Positions 56,253 to 64,000 of a stretch of 64,000 bases of DNA are shown here, piece after piece. Both the position numbers and the translations under genes were made by a program. This DNA comes from a virus: positions 36,075 through 100,074 of IMG/VR virus record IMGVR_UViG_3300025012_000045; one strand, given 5' to 3'. Below the pieces are notes generated by a model. That model saw nothing but the letters and a program-made list of their open reading frames with translations, was not told the origin of the DNA and ran no database searches. Numbering within the stretch: position 1 is the first letter of the stretch; each line of letters opens with the position of its first letter.

Positions 56253-56264
56253 AATAATTAAAAA

Positions 56265-56651
56265 ATGAAATACACAGTTTTTAAAGAAGTTATTACAAAA
56301 CTTCAAGAAGTTAATGATAAATGTCATAAATTATATGACCTGGGTGTTGATTTAACAAATTCTATTGAAAACGATTATAATGAAATAATAACACATATTT
56401 TACGTGCCCATTATGGGGAATTTGGTGAAGATTATATTTCCTGGTGGTTATATGAAGATGTTAAAAAAGTTCTTTATAATGATAAGGGAAAAATAATTAA
56501 ACAGTTAAAAACCATTAAACAATTATGGGAATATGTTGAAGAATTAAGAAATTCAAAGGATTTTAAGGAATATGAGTTACCAAAGAAGATAACAGATGAA
56601 GAAAGAAATAATATTTTAAAAGAAATGTCTAAACAAATGTTTAAAAAATAA
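56265..56651 (+). CDS. Hypothetical protein
   Basis: 128 residues, helical. YTVFKEVITKLQEVNDKCHK, LRAHYGEFGEDYISWWLYED, IKQLWEYVEEL. The sequence looks like a conserved phage family of unknown function. Confidence 0.55.
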   Translation: MKYTVFKEVITKLQEVNDKCHKLYDLGVDLTNSIENDYNEIITHILRAHYGEFGEDYISWWLYEDVKKVLYNDKGKIIKQLKTIKQLWEYVEELRNSKDFKEYELPKKITDEERNNILKEMSKQMFKK

Positions 56652-56662
56652 AGAAAAAATGA

Positions 56663-56902
56663 TTGGCAAATATTTATAATTTATATGTTAAAAATAAAAA
56701 AATAAAAAACAATTTAAAAGATAGAATATATCCAGGGAATTCTGAATGGTATGAGTGGGTTATAGAGATAATGGAAAATGGTGGTACTTTGTGGGTTGCA
56801 GAAGCAAATATAAAATTAAATATAAGTAATGGCCAAATTTCTGGCGTTTGTAAAGGAAAAAATAATACTGCTGGGGGGTTTATTTGGAAATATAAAAAAT
56901 AG
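56663..56902 (+). pseudogene. NUMOD1-containing homing-endonuclease remnant
   Basis: 79 codons in a frame without ATG (TTG 56663). The nearby ATG 56659 in another frame stops after six codons. The C-terminal 45 residues (ENGGTLWVAEANIKLNISNG, KGKNNTAGGFIWKYKK) form one NUMOD1 repeat like those of the GIY-YIG protein at 29226. Nuclease domain missing. Confidence 0.5.
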
Positions 56903-56906
56903 AAAT

Positions 56907-57539
56907 ATGAGTGAAAAAATTAATAAGGATACCTGCTGGTATAATAAAAAATTTTTGTATAAAAAAATGAATGATTCCATAAAAAACCATCAACCATTGA
57001 TTGAAATAGAACATGGTAAAGTCCTTATAGAATTGATAAATATGATTGATAATTATGGTTTAAAATTTATTGATGTTGGAACTGGGGGTGCGCTATCTAA
57101 TACGATAGTTAAAAAATCAAAATTTTATGGTTGTGATTTATCTCATGTGATTGAAAATATAAGTAAACATAATTTTCCACACTTGGATTATATACCAGCA
57201 GATATTATAGAGGACGATTTATCATTTATCAAAGAATTTGATATTGTTTTATTAAATGCTATTATTGATATTATGGAATCTCCACTAGAAATCCTTGATA
57301 AGATTCTTAAAAATTGTAATAAATATGTTATAATTCACAGACAAGATATAACAAATATTCCTTTACTAGGGGGATTTATACTTACAAAACAGGAATCATA
57401 TGGTGGCTTTACATATCATACAATATTAGAAAGAATAAAATTTTTAGAGATAATTAAAAATAATAATTTTTCAATTATAAAAGAATTAAATTCTGGATTG
57501 GGATTATTAGATAATTATAGTTTTTTGTTAAAAAAATAA
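56907..57539 (+). CDS. SAM-dependent methyltransferase-like protein
   Basis: 210 residues from ATG 56907. The frame is open upstream through the NUMOD remnant. Motif I is LKFIDVGTGGALSNTIV, then FYGCDLSHVIENI, YIPADIIEDDLSFI, FDIVLLNAIIDIMESPLEIL. A Rossmann methyltransferase, probably on small molecules or sugars given its neighbours. Confidence 0.65.
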   Translation: MSEKINKDTCWYNKKFLYKKMNDSIKNHQPLIEIEHGKVLIELINMIDNYGLKFIDVGTGGALSNTIVKKSKFYGCDLSHVIENISKHNFPHLDYIPADIIEDDLSFIKEFDIVLLNAIIDIMESPLEILDKILKNCNKYVIIHRQDITNIPLLGGFILTKQESYGGFTYHTILERIKFLEIIKNNNFSIIKELNSGLGLLDNYSFLLKK

Positions 57540-57552
57540 TATAAAATGAAAA

Positions 57553-58140
57553 TTATTTAGATGGAATAAATAAAATTAAATTATTAGTTTCATATTTTCT
57601 ATTATCTTTAATTTTATTAATTTGGTTTAAAAAATTATCAATATTCATAGTACTTTTCATTTTATTACAAATACCACAACAAGGAACACAATTTTCTATT
57701 GTATATCCTTTATTATTATCTTTTCTGTCAATTCCATTATAAATGTATTTACTATGTTCTATCCCATGTGTCGTTTTAGAATGATTATGTTTTATGTTTG
57801 ATGGGCTTTCACCACAATAATAACAATTTGAAGATGTTAGTTTTTTAAATTTTTCTTCTGTGATACTAAATTTTAAATTTCTATTTTTGGCACTTTTTTT
57901 ATAATTATTTAATAATCGTCTAAACCCAACTGCCCCCTTTTTATGTTTAAGATATCTTAAACAACCACAGGATTTTGTGTGTTGATTTACCAAATCAACA
58001 CCAGATATGGTTTTGATAATACCACAATCGCATTGACATTCCCATATTGATTGATTATGTTTGTTACTATCTTCAATACTAGATAATACTGTTAGGCTCC
58101 CAAATTTTTGTCCTATTAAATTAAATCTATTATGCCCCAT
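57553..58140 (-). CDS. HNH endonuclease
   Basis: 195 residues. N-terminal zinc region FNLIGQKFGSLTVLS, WECQCDCGIIKTISG, SCGCLRYLK, then FRRLLNNYKKSAKNRNLKFS. The HNH has CYYCGESPSN, YNGIDRKDNNKGYTIENCVP and CCGICNKMK. Same architecture as 40739 but on the opposite strand, behind a structured ~150-nt leader. Confidence 0.85.
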   Translation of the reverse strand: MGHNRFNLIGQKFGSLTVLSSIEDSNKHNQSIWECQCDCGIIKTISGVDLVNQHTKSCGCLRYLKHKKGAVGFRRLLNNYKKSAKNRNLKFSITEEKFKKLTSSNCYYCGESPSNIKHNHSKTTHGIEHSKYIYNGIDRKDNNKGYTIENCVPCCGICNKMKSTMNIDNFLNQINKIKDNRKYETNNLILFIPSK

Positions 58141-58165
58141 AATTTTTATTTATTTATATTTTTAA

Positions 58166-58279
58166 AATAAAATCCCTCACATTTATTTTGAAGATTACAC
58201 AATGATAGTCATTGGAAAAGAATAAATGATATTGGGATTTTATTATGTTTATTTTTTAACTATCATATTATATAATCTT
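58166..58279. repeat. Intergenic interleaved inverted repeats (pseudoknot-like)
   Basis: The 222-nt gap 58141-58362 has no gene. AATAAAATCCC (58166) pairs with GGGATTTTATT (58234). ATGATAGT (58202) pairs with ACTATCAT (58259) and AAGATTA (58191) with TAATCTT (58273). The first pair crosses the other two. A minus-strand late motif at 58285 would put all of it in the leader of the HNH gene. Confidence 0.45.
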
Positions 58280-58284
58280 CATTA

Positions 58285-58292
58285 TATAAATA
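58285..58292 (-). promoter_or_regulatory. Late-type promoter motif TATTTATA
   Basis: Minus strand GTGATATTTATATAATG, 145 nt upstream of the HNH gene start at 58140. Confidence 0.45.
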
Positions 58293-58362
58293 TCACATTA
58301 AATAGCAAAAGACCATTTACTTTGAAGTAATTTTTATTATATTTACATATTAGTTGAAAATT

Positions 58363-59430
58363 ATGAAATTTATTGATTTACAAGCAGAATATGAGTATTT
58401 TAAAAAAGATATTGACAAAATTATATCAGAGGTATTAAATTCTGGTCAATATTTATTTGGAAAACAATTAGAACAATTAGAAATTAATTTTCCTAAATTA
58501 TTTGGTAAAAAATATGGAGTTGCTGTTAAAAATTGTACTGATGCCATAATTCTTGTTTTAAAAAGAATTTATAAACCAGGAATGCCAATAATCCTGCCAA
58601 ATTTTACTGCACATCCAGACGGGGTTGCTTGTAAAAATGTTACTTCAAATCTTTATTATGTTGATGTTGATTCTTCTTTTACCATTGACGTTAATAAGCT
58701 TCCTTCAGAAATTAAAAACGGAATTATTGTTCCAGTTCATTTGTTTGGGAATAATGCTAATTTATCTCTAATTGAAAAATATGCAAAAGAAAATAATCAT
58801 ATTATTATTGAGGATTGTGCCCAATCCACTGGATCAGGAAGTGGTTTAGATGGTGATTATTCTGTGTTTTCTTTTTATCCGACTAAACCCTTGAATTCGG
58901 CTGGTGATGGTGGAATGATTTTAACTGATAATAAGGAAGATATGGAATATTTCAAAAAAATAAGATTTTATGGTCAATATAATAATAAAGTAGAATTACA
59001 GGGGGGCGTGAATAGCAGAATGGATGAATTTCAATCAGCCATAATAAACGTAAAAATAAATAAATTTCAAAAATTAAATGATGTTAGAATATCTATTGCA
59101 AATAGATATAAAAAAATTGTAAAAGGGATGAAGATAAATGAATATGGGGTAGGACTTACAAGAAATCCAAAATGTGTTTATCATCAATTTCCTTTATTAT
59201 TTAATAATAGAGATAAAATTATTAAAGAATTAAATAAAAAAGAAATTCCTTTTATGATACATTATCCATATCATGTATCTGAAATGGAACCATTAAAAGG
59301 GAAATATAATAAAGTTGATTATAGAGTTAATGATAAAATTATTTCTTTACCATGTCATCCATTTTTAAAAGAGATAGAAATTCAACAAATAGAAGAGTTT
59401 TTGGAAGAATTTAAACAGTATGAGGTTTAA
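58363..59430 (+). CDS. DegT/DnrJ/EryC1-type sugar aminotransferase (FdtB-like)
   Basis: 355 residues from ATG 58363. MKFIDLQAEYEYFKKDIDKI start, AVKNCTDAIILVLK, VHLFGNNANLSLIEKYA, IIIEDCAQSTGS, and the PLP lysine region FSFYPTKPLNSAGDGGMI. SRMDEFQSAIINVK and YHQFPLLF follow in the usual order. It makes amino sugars on dTDP- or UDP-sugars with PLP. A ketoisomerase at 61049 suggests a 3-amino-3,6-dideoxyhexose. Confidence 0.85.
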   Translation: MKFIDLQAEYEYFKKDIDKIISEVLNSGQYLFGKQLEQLEINFPKLFGKKYGVAVKNCTDAIILVLKRIYKPGMPIILPNFTAHPDGVACKNVTSNLYYVDVDSSFTIDVNKLPSEIKNGIIVPVHLFGNNANLSLIEKYAKENNHIIIEDCAQSTGSGSGLDGDYSVFSFYPTKPLNSAGDGGMILTDNKEDMEYFKKIRFYGQYNNKVELQGGVNSRMDEFQSAIINVKINKFQKLNDVRISIANRYKKIVKGMKINEYGVGLTRNPKCVYHQFPLLFNNRDKIIKELNKKEIPFMIHYPYHVSEMEPLKGKYNKVDYRVNDKIISLPCHPFLKEIEIQQIEEFLEEFKQYEV

Positions 59431-59465
59431 TTTTGTGTTCCTTAAATTTTTTTAATAAAAATAGG

Positions 59466-59473
59466 TATTTATA
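59466..59473 (+). promoter_or_regulatory. Late-type promoter motif TATTTATA
   Basis: ATAGGTATTTATAATAGAA, 6 nt before ATG 59480. Confidence 0.5.
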
Positions 59474-59479
59474 ATAGAA

Positions 59480-60178
59480 ATGAAAGACCAAATATCCAGA
59501 ATGAAGGAATTAATAAATTATAATATTAATTATGGTTATATTAATGAAGAAATGATAACTTCTGATAATTTTAAAAATAATAATTTTATAAAACAAAAAG
59601 AAATTAGATCTGTTATATTAGAAGTTGGAATTGATCCAGAAAATGAAAAAGAATATAGAATAGTTTTAATATTATCTTTTACAAATAAAGGTGGGTATGA
59701 AGAACTTGTATTTGCCTTTTCATTATTAGATAAAGATAATCAGTTTGTAAAAGGAAAAGAAAGTATTTATAATAGAGAAGAAGTAAATAAATATTTACCA
59801 AAAGAATTACAAAAAAGTATTATTTTCTTTGGTAAACTAAAAGAAATGTTTAAAAAATTAATAACAATGGAAAAACCAATCAGATTCTTCATTGAAACAT
59901 ATGAAGATTATAAAAATGAAAAATTAATAAACGCATATGGGCCAATTATTGATTTAATATTGAAAAATGGATATATGTTAAAAGATAAAGGAATAACACA
60001 TGATAAAAAGAAATATTTCTGGGAATTTATTCAAGCAACCAAACAAACACTGCCAGAAGGATATGAACCATTTGATATTTCAAAAGTTAAAAAAGATGAC
60101 GCATATTGGCAACATAGAAAAGAACTTACAATGGAAGCAGTTAGACTGATGTTAGAGAGTGAGAAAAAAGTTATTTAA
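59480..60178 (+). CDS. RMKEL-peptide family protein A, second copy
   Basis: 232 residues, paralog of 18506-19207 throughout. Shared MK.QISRMKELINYNINYG, EVGIDPENEKEYR, FIETYEDYKNEKL and KKYFWEFIQATKQTLPEGYE. The late motif directly upstream points to late expression. The two copies are 41 kb apart. Unknown function, possibly a packaged protein. Confidence 0.6.
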   Translation: MKDQISRMKELINYNINYGYINEEMITSDNFKNNNFIKQKEIRSVILEVGIDPENEKEYRIVLILSFTNKGGYEELVFAFSLLDKDNQFVKGKESIYNREEVNKYLPKELQKSIIFFGKLKEMFKKLITMEKPIRFFIETYEDYKNEKLINAYGPIIDLILKNGYMLKDKGITHDKKKYFWEFIQATKQTLPEGYEPFDISKVKKDDAYWQHRKELTMEAVRLMLESEKKVI

Positions 60179-60188
60179 AATATATAAT

Positions 60189-60845
60189 ATGAAAAAACAA
60201 TGTACTAAATGTAAAATTGAGAAACCATTAAGTGAGTTTTATAAAAATAAAAAAATGAACTTAGGGGTTAGATCTTGGTGTAAAGATTGTCATAAAGAAA
60301 GTAATAAAAAATGGAGGTTAAATAATCCAGAGAAAGTTAAAGAAATTAAAAAAAATTATAGGTTAAATAATCCAGAGAAAGTTAAAGAAATTAAAAAAAA
60401 TTATAGGTTAAATAATCCAGATTATTATAAAAATTGGAAATTAAATAATCCAGATTATAAAAAAAATTATAAAAAAAATTATGATAAAGAAAGAAAGAAA
60501 ACTGATCCATTATTTAAACTTTCTTGTAAAATAAGAGAGATGATTCATAGAGTTTTAAAATTGAGCGGGGAAAAGAAAAATGATTGCTCAATTAAATTAA
60601 TTGGTTTTACCCAAAAACAATTAAAAGACCATCTTGAGAATAAATTTAAACCAGAAATGAACTGGGAAAATCATGGAACATATTGGGAAATTGATCATAT
60701 AGTCCCAGTGAGTTGGTTTATTGAAAACAGTATAAAAAATCCTAAAATAATAAACTCCCTAACAAATTTACAACCTCTAACAGTTGAAGAAAATGGACAG
60801 AAAGGCGATAAATGCATTAATCAATATTTTAATTTAAATATTTAA
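60189..60845 (+). CDS. HNH homing endonuclease with NNPEKVKE repeats
   Basis: 218 residues from ATG 60189. Zinc module QCTKCKIEKPLSEFYKN...WCKDCHKE, repeats WRLNNPEKVKEIKKNY (four), HNH WENHGTYWEIDHIVPVSWF and LTNLQPLTVEENGQK. Complete and without the overlapping N-terminal small frame seen at 55067, which helps place the real start of that gene. Confidence 0.85.
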   Translation: MKKQCTKCKIEKPLSEFYKNKKMNLGVRSWCKDCHKESNKKWRLNNPEKVKEIKKNYRLNNPEKVKEIKKNYRLNNPDYYKNWKLNNPDYKKNYKKNYDKERKKTDPLFKLSCKIREMIHRVLKLSGEKKNDCSIKLIGFTQKQLKDHLENKFKPEMNWENHGTYWEIDHIVPVSWFIENSIKNPKIINSLTNLQPLTVEENGQKGDKCINQYFNLNI

Positions 60846-60908
60846 ATAAAGCTTATAAAATTTTTTATATTTTAAGTTAAGTAATTCAAGTTAATTAATC
60901 ACAAAAAT

Positions 60909-61052
60909 ATGTATAATATTTGTAAAAATCAACCCTCTCCCGATGATTTTTTAAAAAATAATTAGGGGTTTACTGGGTATTGTAATAAAAACGGATATTC
61001 AATTTCAAAAAGATTAAGAGTTTTAATTAAAAAAGATATTGGAAAATTATGA
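60909..61052 (+). pseudogene. Small gene interrupted by an amber codon
   Basis: ATG 60909 reads MYNICKNQPSPDDFLKNN, then TAG (60963-60965), and the frame continues GFTGYCNKNGYSISKRLRVL to TGA, which overlaps the next ATG (ATGA). Coding character on both sides and coupling to the next gene suggest a nonsense mutation or amber readthrough. Confidence 0.5.
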
Positions 61053-61444
61053 TTGATGAACTTAAAAATATAACAGATAAAGATGGCTCATTAACCCCTA
61101 TTGAATTTAAAGATTTATCTTTTATTCCAAAAAGAATATTTTATGTTACCAATGTTCCAATAAATGAACTTAGGGGACAGCATGCTCATTTTGAAACCCA
61201 GCAATTATTAATATGTATTAAAGGGGTTATCGGAGTTAAATTACATGATGGCAACGCTTTAAAACAATATGTGATTAAAGAAGGTGAATCAATATTTGTT
61301 GATAAAATGATTTGGGATTCCCAATCGTTTTTAACAGGTAATGATATTTTATTGGTAATATGTAATACAGAATATGACAGAAAAGATTATATTGAAGATT
61401 TTGAAGAATTTAAAAAATTAAAAAATCAAATTTCCAATTCATAA
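61049..61444 (+). CDS. FdtA/QdtA-type sugar 3,4-ketoisomerase (cupin)
   Basis: 131 residues, one WxcM-like cupin. DGSLTPIEFKDLSFIPKRIF, the RGQHAH metal/substrate motif (ELRGQHAHFETQQLLICIKG), and the family end VICNTEYDRKDYIEDFEEF. It converts dTDP-4-keto-6-deoxyglucose to a 3-keto sugar for transamination by an FdtB-type enzyme such as 58363. The 3' end overlaps the phosphoesterase gene by 19 nt, convergent. Confidence 0.85.
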   Translation: MIDELKNITDKDGSLTPIEFKDLSFIPKRIFYVTNVPINELRGQHAHFETQQLLICIKGVIGVKLHDGNALKQYVIKEGESIFVDKMIWDSQSFLTGNDILLVICNTEYDRKDYIEDFEEFKKLKNQISNS

Positions 61445-62148
61445 AAATAAATTGAATCACCCTTATTATTTTCTTTATGTATTAAGCAATCGATATATGT
61501 TATGGAAGTACTATCATCCTTTTTAATAGTTTCAATATTTTCAATGTTAGTATGACCAACAATCTGATGATAATCTGGCAATGGATCTTTTGACGTTTCA
61601 TTTTTGTCTGCCCAGAGAATACCACCAACATCCATAATTCCTCCTCTTGATGAGCCAACGTCAAATAAAGATTGTTTATTATATTGGTATAATCCATTTA
61701 ATTGGTCAGCAATTGTTTCATTTTCTAAATCACACATAGATATTTGACGTTTTGCTGAATATTTATACCACTCTTCACTAATTCCAGCATGTGTCCATAG
61801 ATAGTTATCTATTTGATAAGCAACTTGAAATAAATTTTTATTTTTTCTGAATATGTCTTGAAAATCCCATAGCATTTCTGGTCTAAACCCAGAACATCTT
61901 TGATTTGGATTTCCACTGATATATTGTTGGTCATGATTACCGATTAATAAAATTACTTTATCCATATTATCCTTTTTAAATTGGATAATATCCAATAAAT
62001 TATGTTTCATAATAATATTGGAAACAGTAAAACTGTCAACATAATCCCCGATAAATATAATCTTATCGTAGTTATTTGGATTTATATTTTTCCAAATATC
62101 ACTACCATGAAGATCGCCACAAGTAATACTTTTAATTTTATTTTTCAT
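61426..62148 (-). CDS. Calcineurin-like metallophosphoesterase
   Basis: 240 residues from ATG 62148, just before the first motif (an ATG at 62178 adds ten residues). Motifs in order: GDLHG, GDYVD, GNHDQQY, THAGISEEW, GHTNIENIE. The dimetal site is complete. Phage members act as protein phosphatases or on dinucleotide polyphosphates. Substrate not predictable. Confidence 0.85.
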   Translation of the reverse strand: MKNKIKSITCGDLHGSDIWKNINPNNYDKIIFIGDYVDSFTVSNIIMKHNLLDIIQFKKDNMDKVILLIGNHDQQYISGNPNQRCSGFRPEMLWDFQDIFRKNKNLFQVAYQIDNYLWTHAGISEEWYKYSAKRQISMCDLENETIADQLNGLYQYNKQSLFDVGSSRGGIMDVGGILWADKNETSKDPLPDYHQIVGHTNIENIETIKKDDSTSITYIDCLIHKENNKGDSIYFYELEI

Positions 62149-62181
62149 ATTAATTTTTAATTTAACATTTATAAACAATAT

Positions 62182-62370
62182 TTATTCTTTTATTTCTTTG
62201 TAATGTTTTTTTAAACATAAATTACAAATTTCAATTTGTTCTGGTACGTCATCAATCCACATTGTAATAATTCCACTTGTATTATGTTTATTACAATGAC
62301 TACAATTTATTGTTCCCCATCCACCAACAATAACTTTTGGTTTATTGGATATTTGTTTTTCAGTTTTCAT
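62182..62370 (-). CDS. Zinc-ribbon small protein
   Basis: 62 residues. INCSHCNKHNTSG and EICNLCLKKHY give two CxxC pairs. Between the phosphoesterase and the GHKL protein in the same direction. Unknown. Confidence 0.6.
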   Translation of the reverse strand: MKTEKQISNKPKVIVGGWGTINCSHCNKHNTSGIITMWIDDVPEQIEICNLCLKKHYKEIKE

Positions 62371-62401
62371 AATTTTTAAGTTTTTAAATTATTTAATAAA
62401 A

Positions 62402-63838
62402 TTATAGTTTAAAAAATTCAGGTTCGTTTATTGCTTTTATTGTAAGTTTACTTCCAAGTTCTGTTAAACATTCATGATATGAATGTTCATAATGTAACCC
62501 CTCACTGTGCCCAAGTTCGTGTATGATAAGGTCCAACATTTCCTGTTTGATAATATCATTATTATCTGAATTCCATAAAGTTGAACTGATATGTGCAACA
62601 TTAAATCTTAATTGATTTGATTGATTATTATAATCAGCTCTTACTGTTGCATCTGGAGAATCATAGAATGAAACCTTAATATTCAGATTGAGTATTTCAT
62701 ACGCAACTTTTATAGAGAAATCAGCAATTCTTTTTTGTTTTTCATTGGGAGTTACAGATTTTCCTTCTGCTATTCCTGTTTTAAACATTGATGATGTGCT
62801 TACAAGTAAATCATCATTTTTAACTGTCAGCCATTCTTCTTTGCTCATTTCAGATCCATAAACAACATTGAAATTATTACTTATGGCTTCGTCCATGCTT
62901 CTTTTATCCATTGGATTTGCTATAAGAGATTTTTCTCCATATCTTTTTGTTATAACTTCTTTCCTTGTTTCTTTTTGTGCTCTATCAGATGTAAATCCAT
63001 CTCTGACCCATAGTGCACTACTTTGTTCTGGAGTTATTTCATTAATCATTTTGTTTAATACTTCACCATACAAAGTTTTTAAATATTTTGTATCTATTTT
63101 GTCTCTATCATTGGAAAGTGGTACTTTTTGTTGAACATCAATGGAATAATCACAATCTATTTCACAAACAGGAATGCCCATTTCATAAACATAAGGGCCA
63201 AGCAAACCTTTATGAATATGAACTTCAGTTTCTCTTGTAACTATTTTCATTTTATCATTTTCTTTTATTTCTGTTGGTAGTTTAGTAATAAAAGTTTTAT
63301 AAGGATTTCTGTATGGTAGTTTTACTTTATAATCTTCTGCGTTAACATTTATTTTAATATTTTGTGGAACTAAAATATCTAAACAGTAATCTCTACATTC
63401 ATTAAATTCATCTTTTGTCATATTTACAACAACATAAACTACACTTCCTTTTTCTCTCTTTTTTCTTAAAGTAGTTCTTTTCCCTTTTAACATATTAAAT
63501 TCTATACCACCAGTTGTGGTAACAATTCGTGCATAATCAACCAAACAAAGAACCTGTTTTTCCCCAAAGTTGAATCTTCCTCTTTTCTTAATATCGGTTC
63601 TTTTGTATGTATCTTTAAATAAAGTATATGCATCTGATAAATCTCTAAAACCAGTGGGGGAATCATCTTGAACAGTTATATGTGCCTTTCCATATTGATG
63701 AGACATATCAATATTACAAGTGGTGATATTTTCGTCCATTGCATTTTGTAGCAATTCACGAATAATAAACCACTTAGGTTTTCCTTCTTGTAATTGTCTT
63801 AATCCCTTTACATCAACTTCAAAAATTTGATTTTTCAT
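62402..63838 (-). CDS. GHKL ATPase fused to a HELGH zinc-peptidase-like tail (rIIA-like N-terminus)
   Basis: 478 residues. The N-terminus is a GHKL ATPase: IIRELLQNAMDENI (N-box), VQDDSPTGFRDLSD (G1), KRGRFNFGEKQVL (lid/G2). The C-terminus (residues ~435-465) is LIIHELGHSEGLHYEHSYHE, an HExxH zinc site with further His residues, preceded by a substrate-strand-like LRFNVAHIS. T4 rIIA also begins with a GHKL domain, but the peptidase end is distinct. Early-type promoter upstream. Probably ATP-dependent action against a host factor (inference). Confidence 0.7.
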   Translation of the reverse strand: MKNQIFEVDVKGLRQLQEGKPKWFIIRELLQNAMDENITTCNIDMSHQYGKAHITVQDDSPTGFRDLSDAYTLFKDTYKRTDIKKRGRFNFGEKQVLCLVDYARIVTTTGGIEFNMLKGKRTTLRKKREKGSVVYVVVNMTKDEFNECRDYCLDILVPQNIKINVNAEDYKVKLPYRNPYKTFITKLPTEIKENDKMKIVTRETEVHIHKGLLGPYVYEMGIPVCEIDCDYSIDVQQKVPLSNDRDKIDTKYLKTLYGEVLNKMINEITPEQSSALWVRDGFTSDRAQKETRKEVITKRYGEKSLIANPMDKRSMDEAISNNFNVVYGSEMSKEEWLTVKNDDLLVSTSSMFKTGIAEGKSVTPNEKQKRIADFSIKVAYEILNLNIKVSFYDSPDATVRADYNNQSNQLRFNVAHISSTLWNSDNNDIIKQEMLDLIIHELGHSEGLHYEHSYHECLTELGSKLTIKAINEPEFFKL

Positions 63839-63875
63839 GGTTGTAAATATTAGTTAATAATTTGATTTCACACTA

Positions 63876-63906
63876 CAAAAATAAGTAAAATAAATGACAT
63901 TTCCAA
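63876..63906 (-). promoter_or_regulatory. Host-type (-33/-7) promoter
   Basis: Minus strand TTG (63904-63906), 20-nt spacer, TATTTTTG (63876-63883). The upstream A/T-rich region to 63930 matches those of 6357, 8684 and 27895. Confidence 0.7.
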
Positions 63907-63924
63907 ATAAAAAATTAATTATTT

Positions 63925-64000
63925 TTAATCTACTGGTGAGAAAAAATCTGCATTATCAGATGCTTCACTTCTTAATAGATCAACATATTTTCTATCTTCA
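63925..64000 (-). CDS. Partial CDS, C-terminus
   Basis: A minus-strand frame enters from the right edge and ends at TAA (63925-63927). The 24 visible residues end RSEASDNADFFSPVD. Too short to identify. The early promoter for the GHKL gene overlaps the region just after its stop. Confidence 0.5.
   Translation of the reverse strand, partial: EDRKYVDLLRSEASDNADFFSPVD

Overview
This 64 kb window is part of a large, AT-rich, tightly packed double-stranded DNA bacteriophage genome that very probably infects a member of the Bacteroidota (Flavobacteriales-like). Three things point there. Genes start in an AAAATTATG context with no Shine-Dalgarno. Thirteen promoters fit the Bacteroidota TTG / TAnnTTTG pattern. 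Exported proteins carry Bacteroidota-style signal peptides (ending ...SQ) or lipoboxes. A tape-measure-like protein, adhesin-like virion proteins, a WYL-domain phage protein, MazG, RNA ligase and many free-standing homing endonucleases indicate a tailed phage. No capsid, terminase, polymerase or lysis gene is visible, so this is a partial view.

Layout. 0-4.3 kb: small genes behind host-type promoters, then a minus-strand tape-measure-like gene. 4.3-9.2 kb: a ribbon-helix-helix gene overlapping a PD-(D/E)xK homing-type nuclease, then mostly minus-strand genes including an exported CAP-domain protein. 9.2-14.2 kb: small early genes, an XRE repressor and a run of predicted exported proteins (two CxxCxGxG proteins, a MORN-like protein, an FPD-repeat protein). 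14.2-15.6 kb: a TnpB-only IS605-type element. 15.6-25.8 kb: late virion genes (LamG-like adhesin, fiber-like proteins, DUF3008, HExxH protein, ParB-like protein). 25.8-29.2 kb: RNA ligase, small genes and an ADP-ribosyltransferase-like protein. 29.2-32.8 kb: a GIY-YIG endonuclease and a glycosyltransferase that is both frameshifted at a T11 tract and interrupted by an intein. 32.9-37 kb: many small genes including MazG and HD-like proteins. 37-62 kb: glycosyltransferases, two carbohydrate-type methyltransferases, two DNA methyltransferases, a macro domain, an aminotransferase plus sugar ketoisomerase, four HNH genes, and two expanded families of DUF3293-like paralogs. 61.4-64 kb: minus-strand phosphoesterase and a GHKL ATPase fused to a zinc-peptidase motif.

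Two promoter classes are readable. The host-like class has an invariant 20-nt spacer. The second is a TATTTATA motif, usually 10-50 nt upstream of virion and endonuclease genes and reminiscent of a phage late promoter. Ahead of three HNH genes the TATTTATA motif sits in the loop of a palindrome whose stem sequence differs each time while pairing is kept.

Themes. (i) A dense load of selfish genes: about eleven homing-type or mobile units. (ii) A phage-encoded surface-sugar pathway (FdtA/FdtB-like enzymes, six glycosyltransferases, FkbM methyltransferase). (iii) A family of otherwise different proteins sharing a short N-terminal peptide (core RMKEL), one of them ART-like, recalling the capsid-targeting peptides of T4 internal proteins. 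(iv) ADP-ribose chemistry: an ART-like protein and a macro domain.
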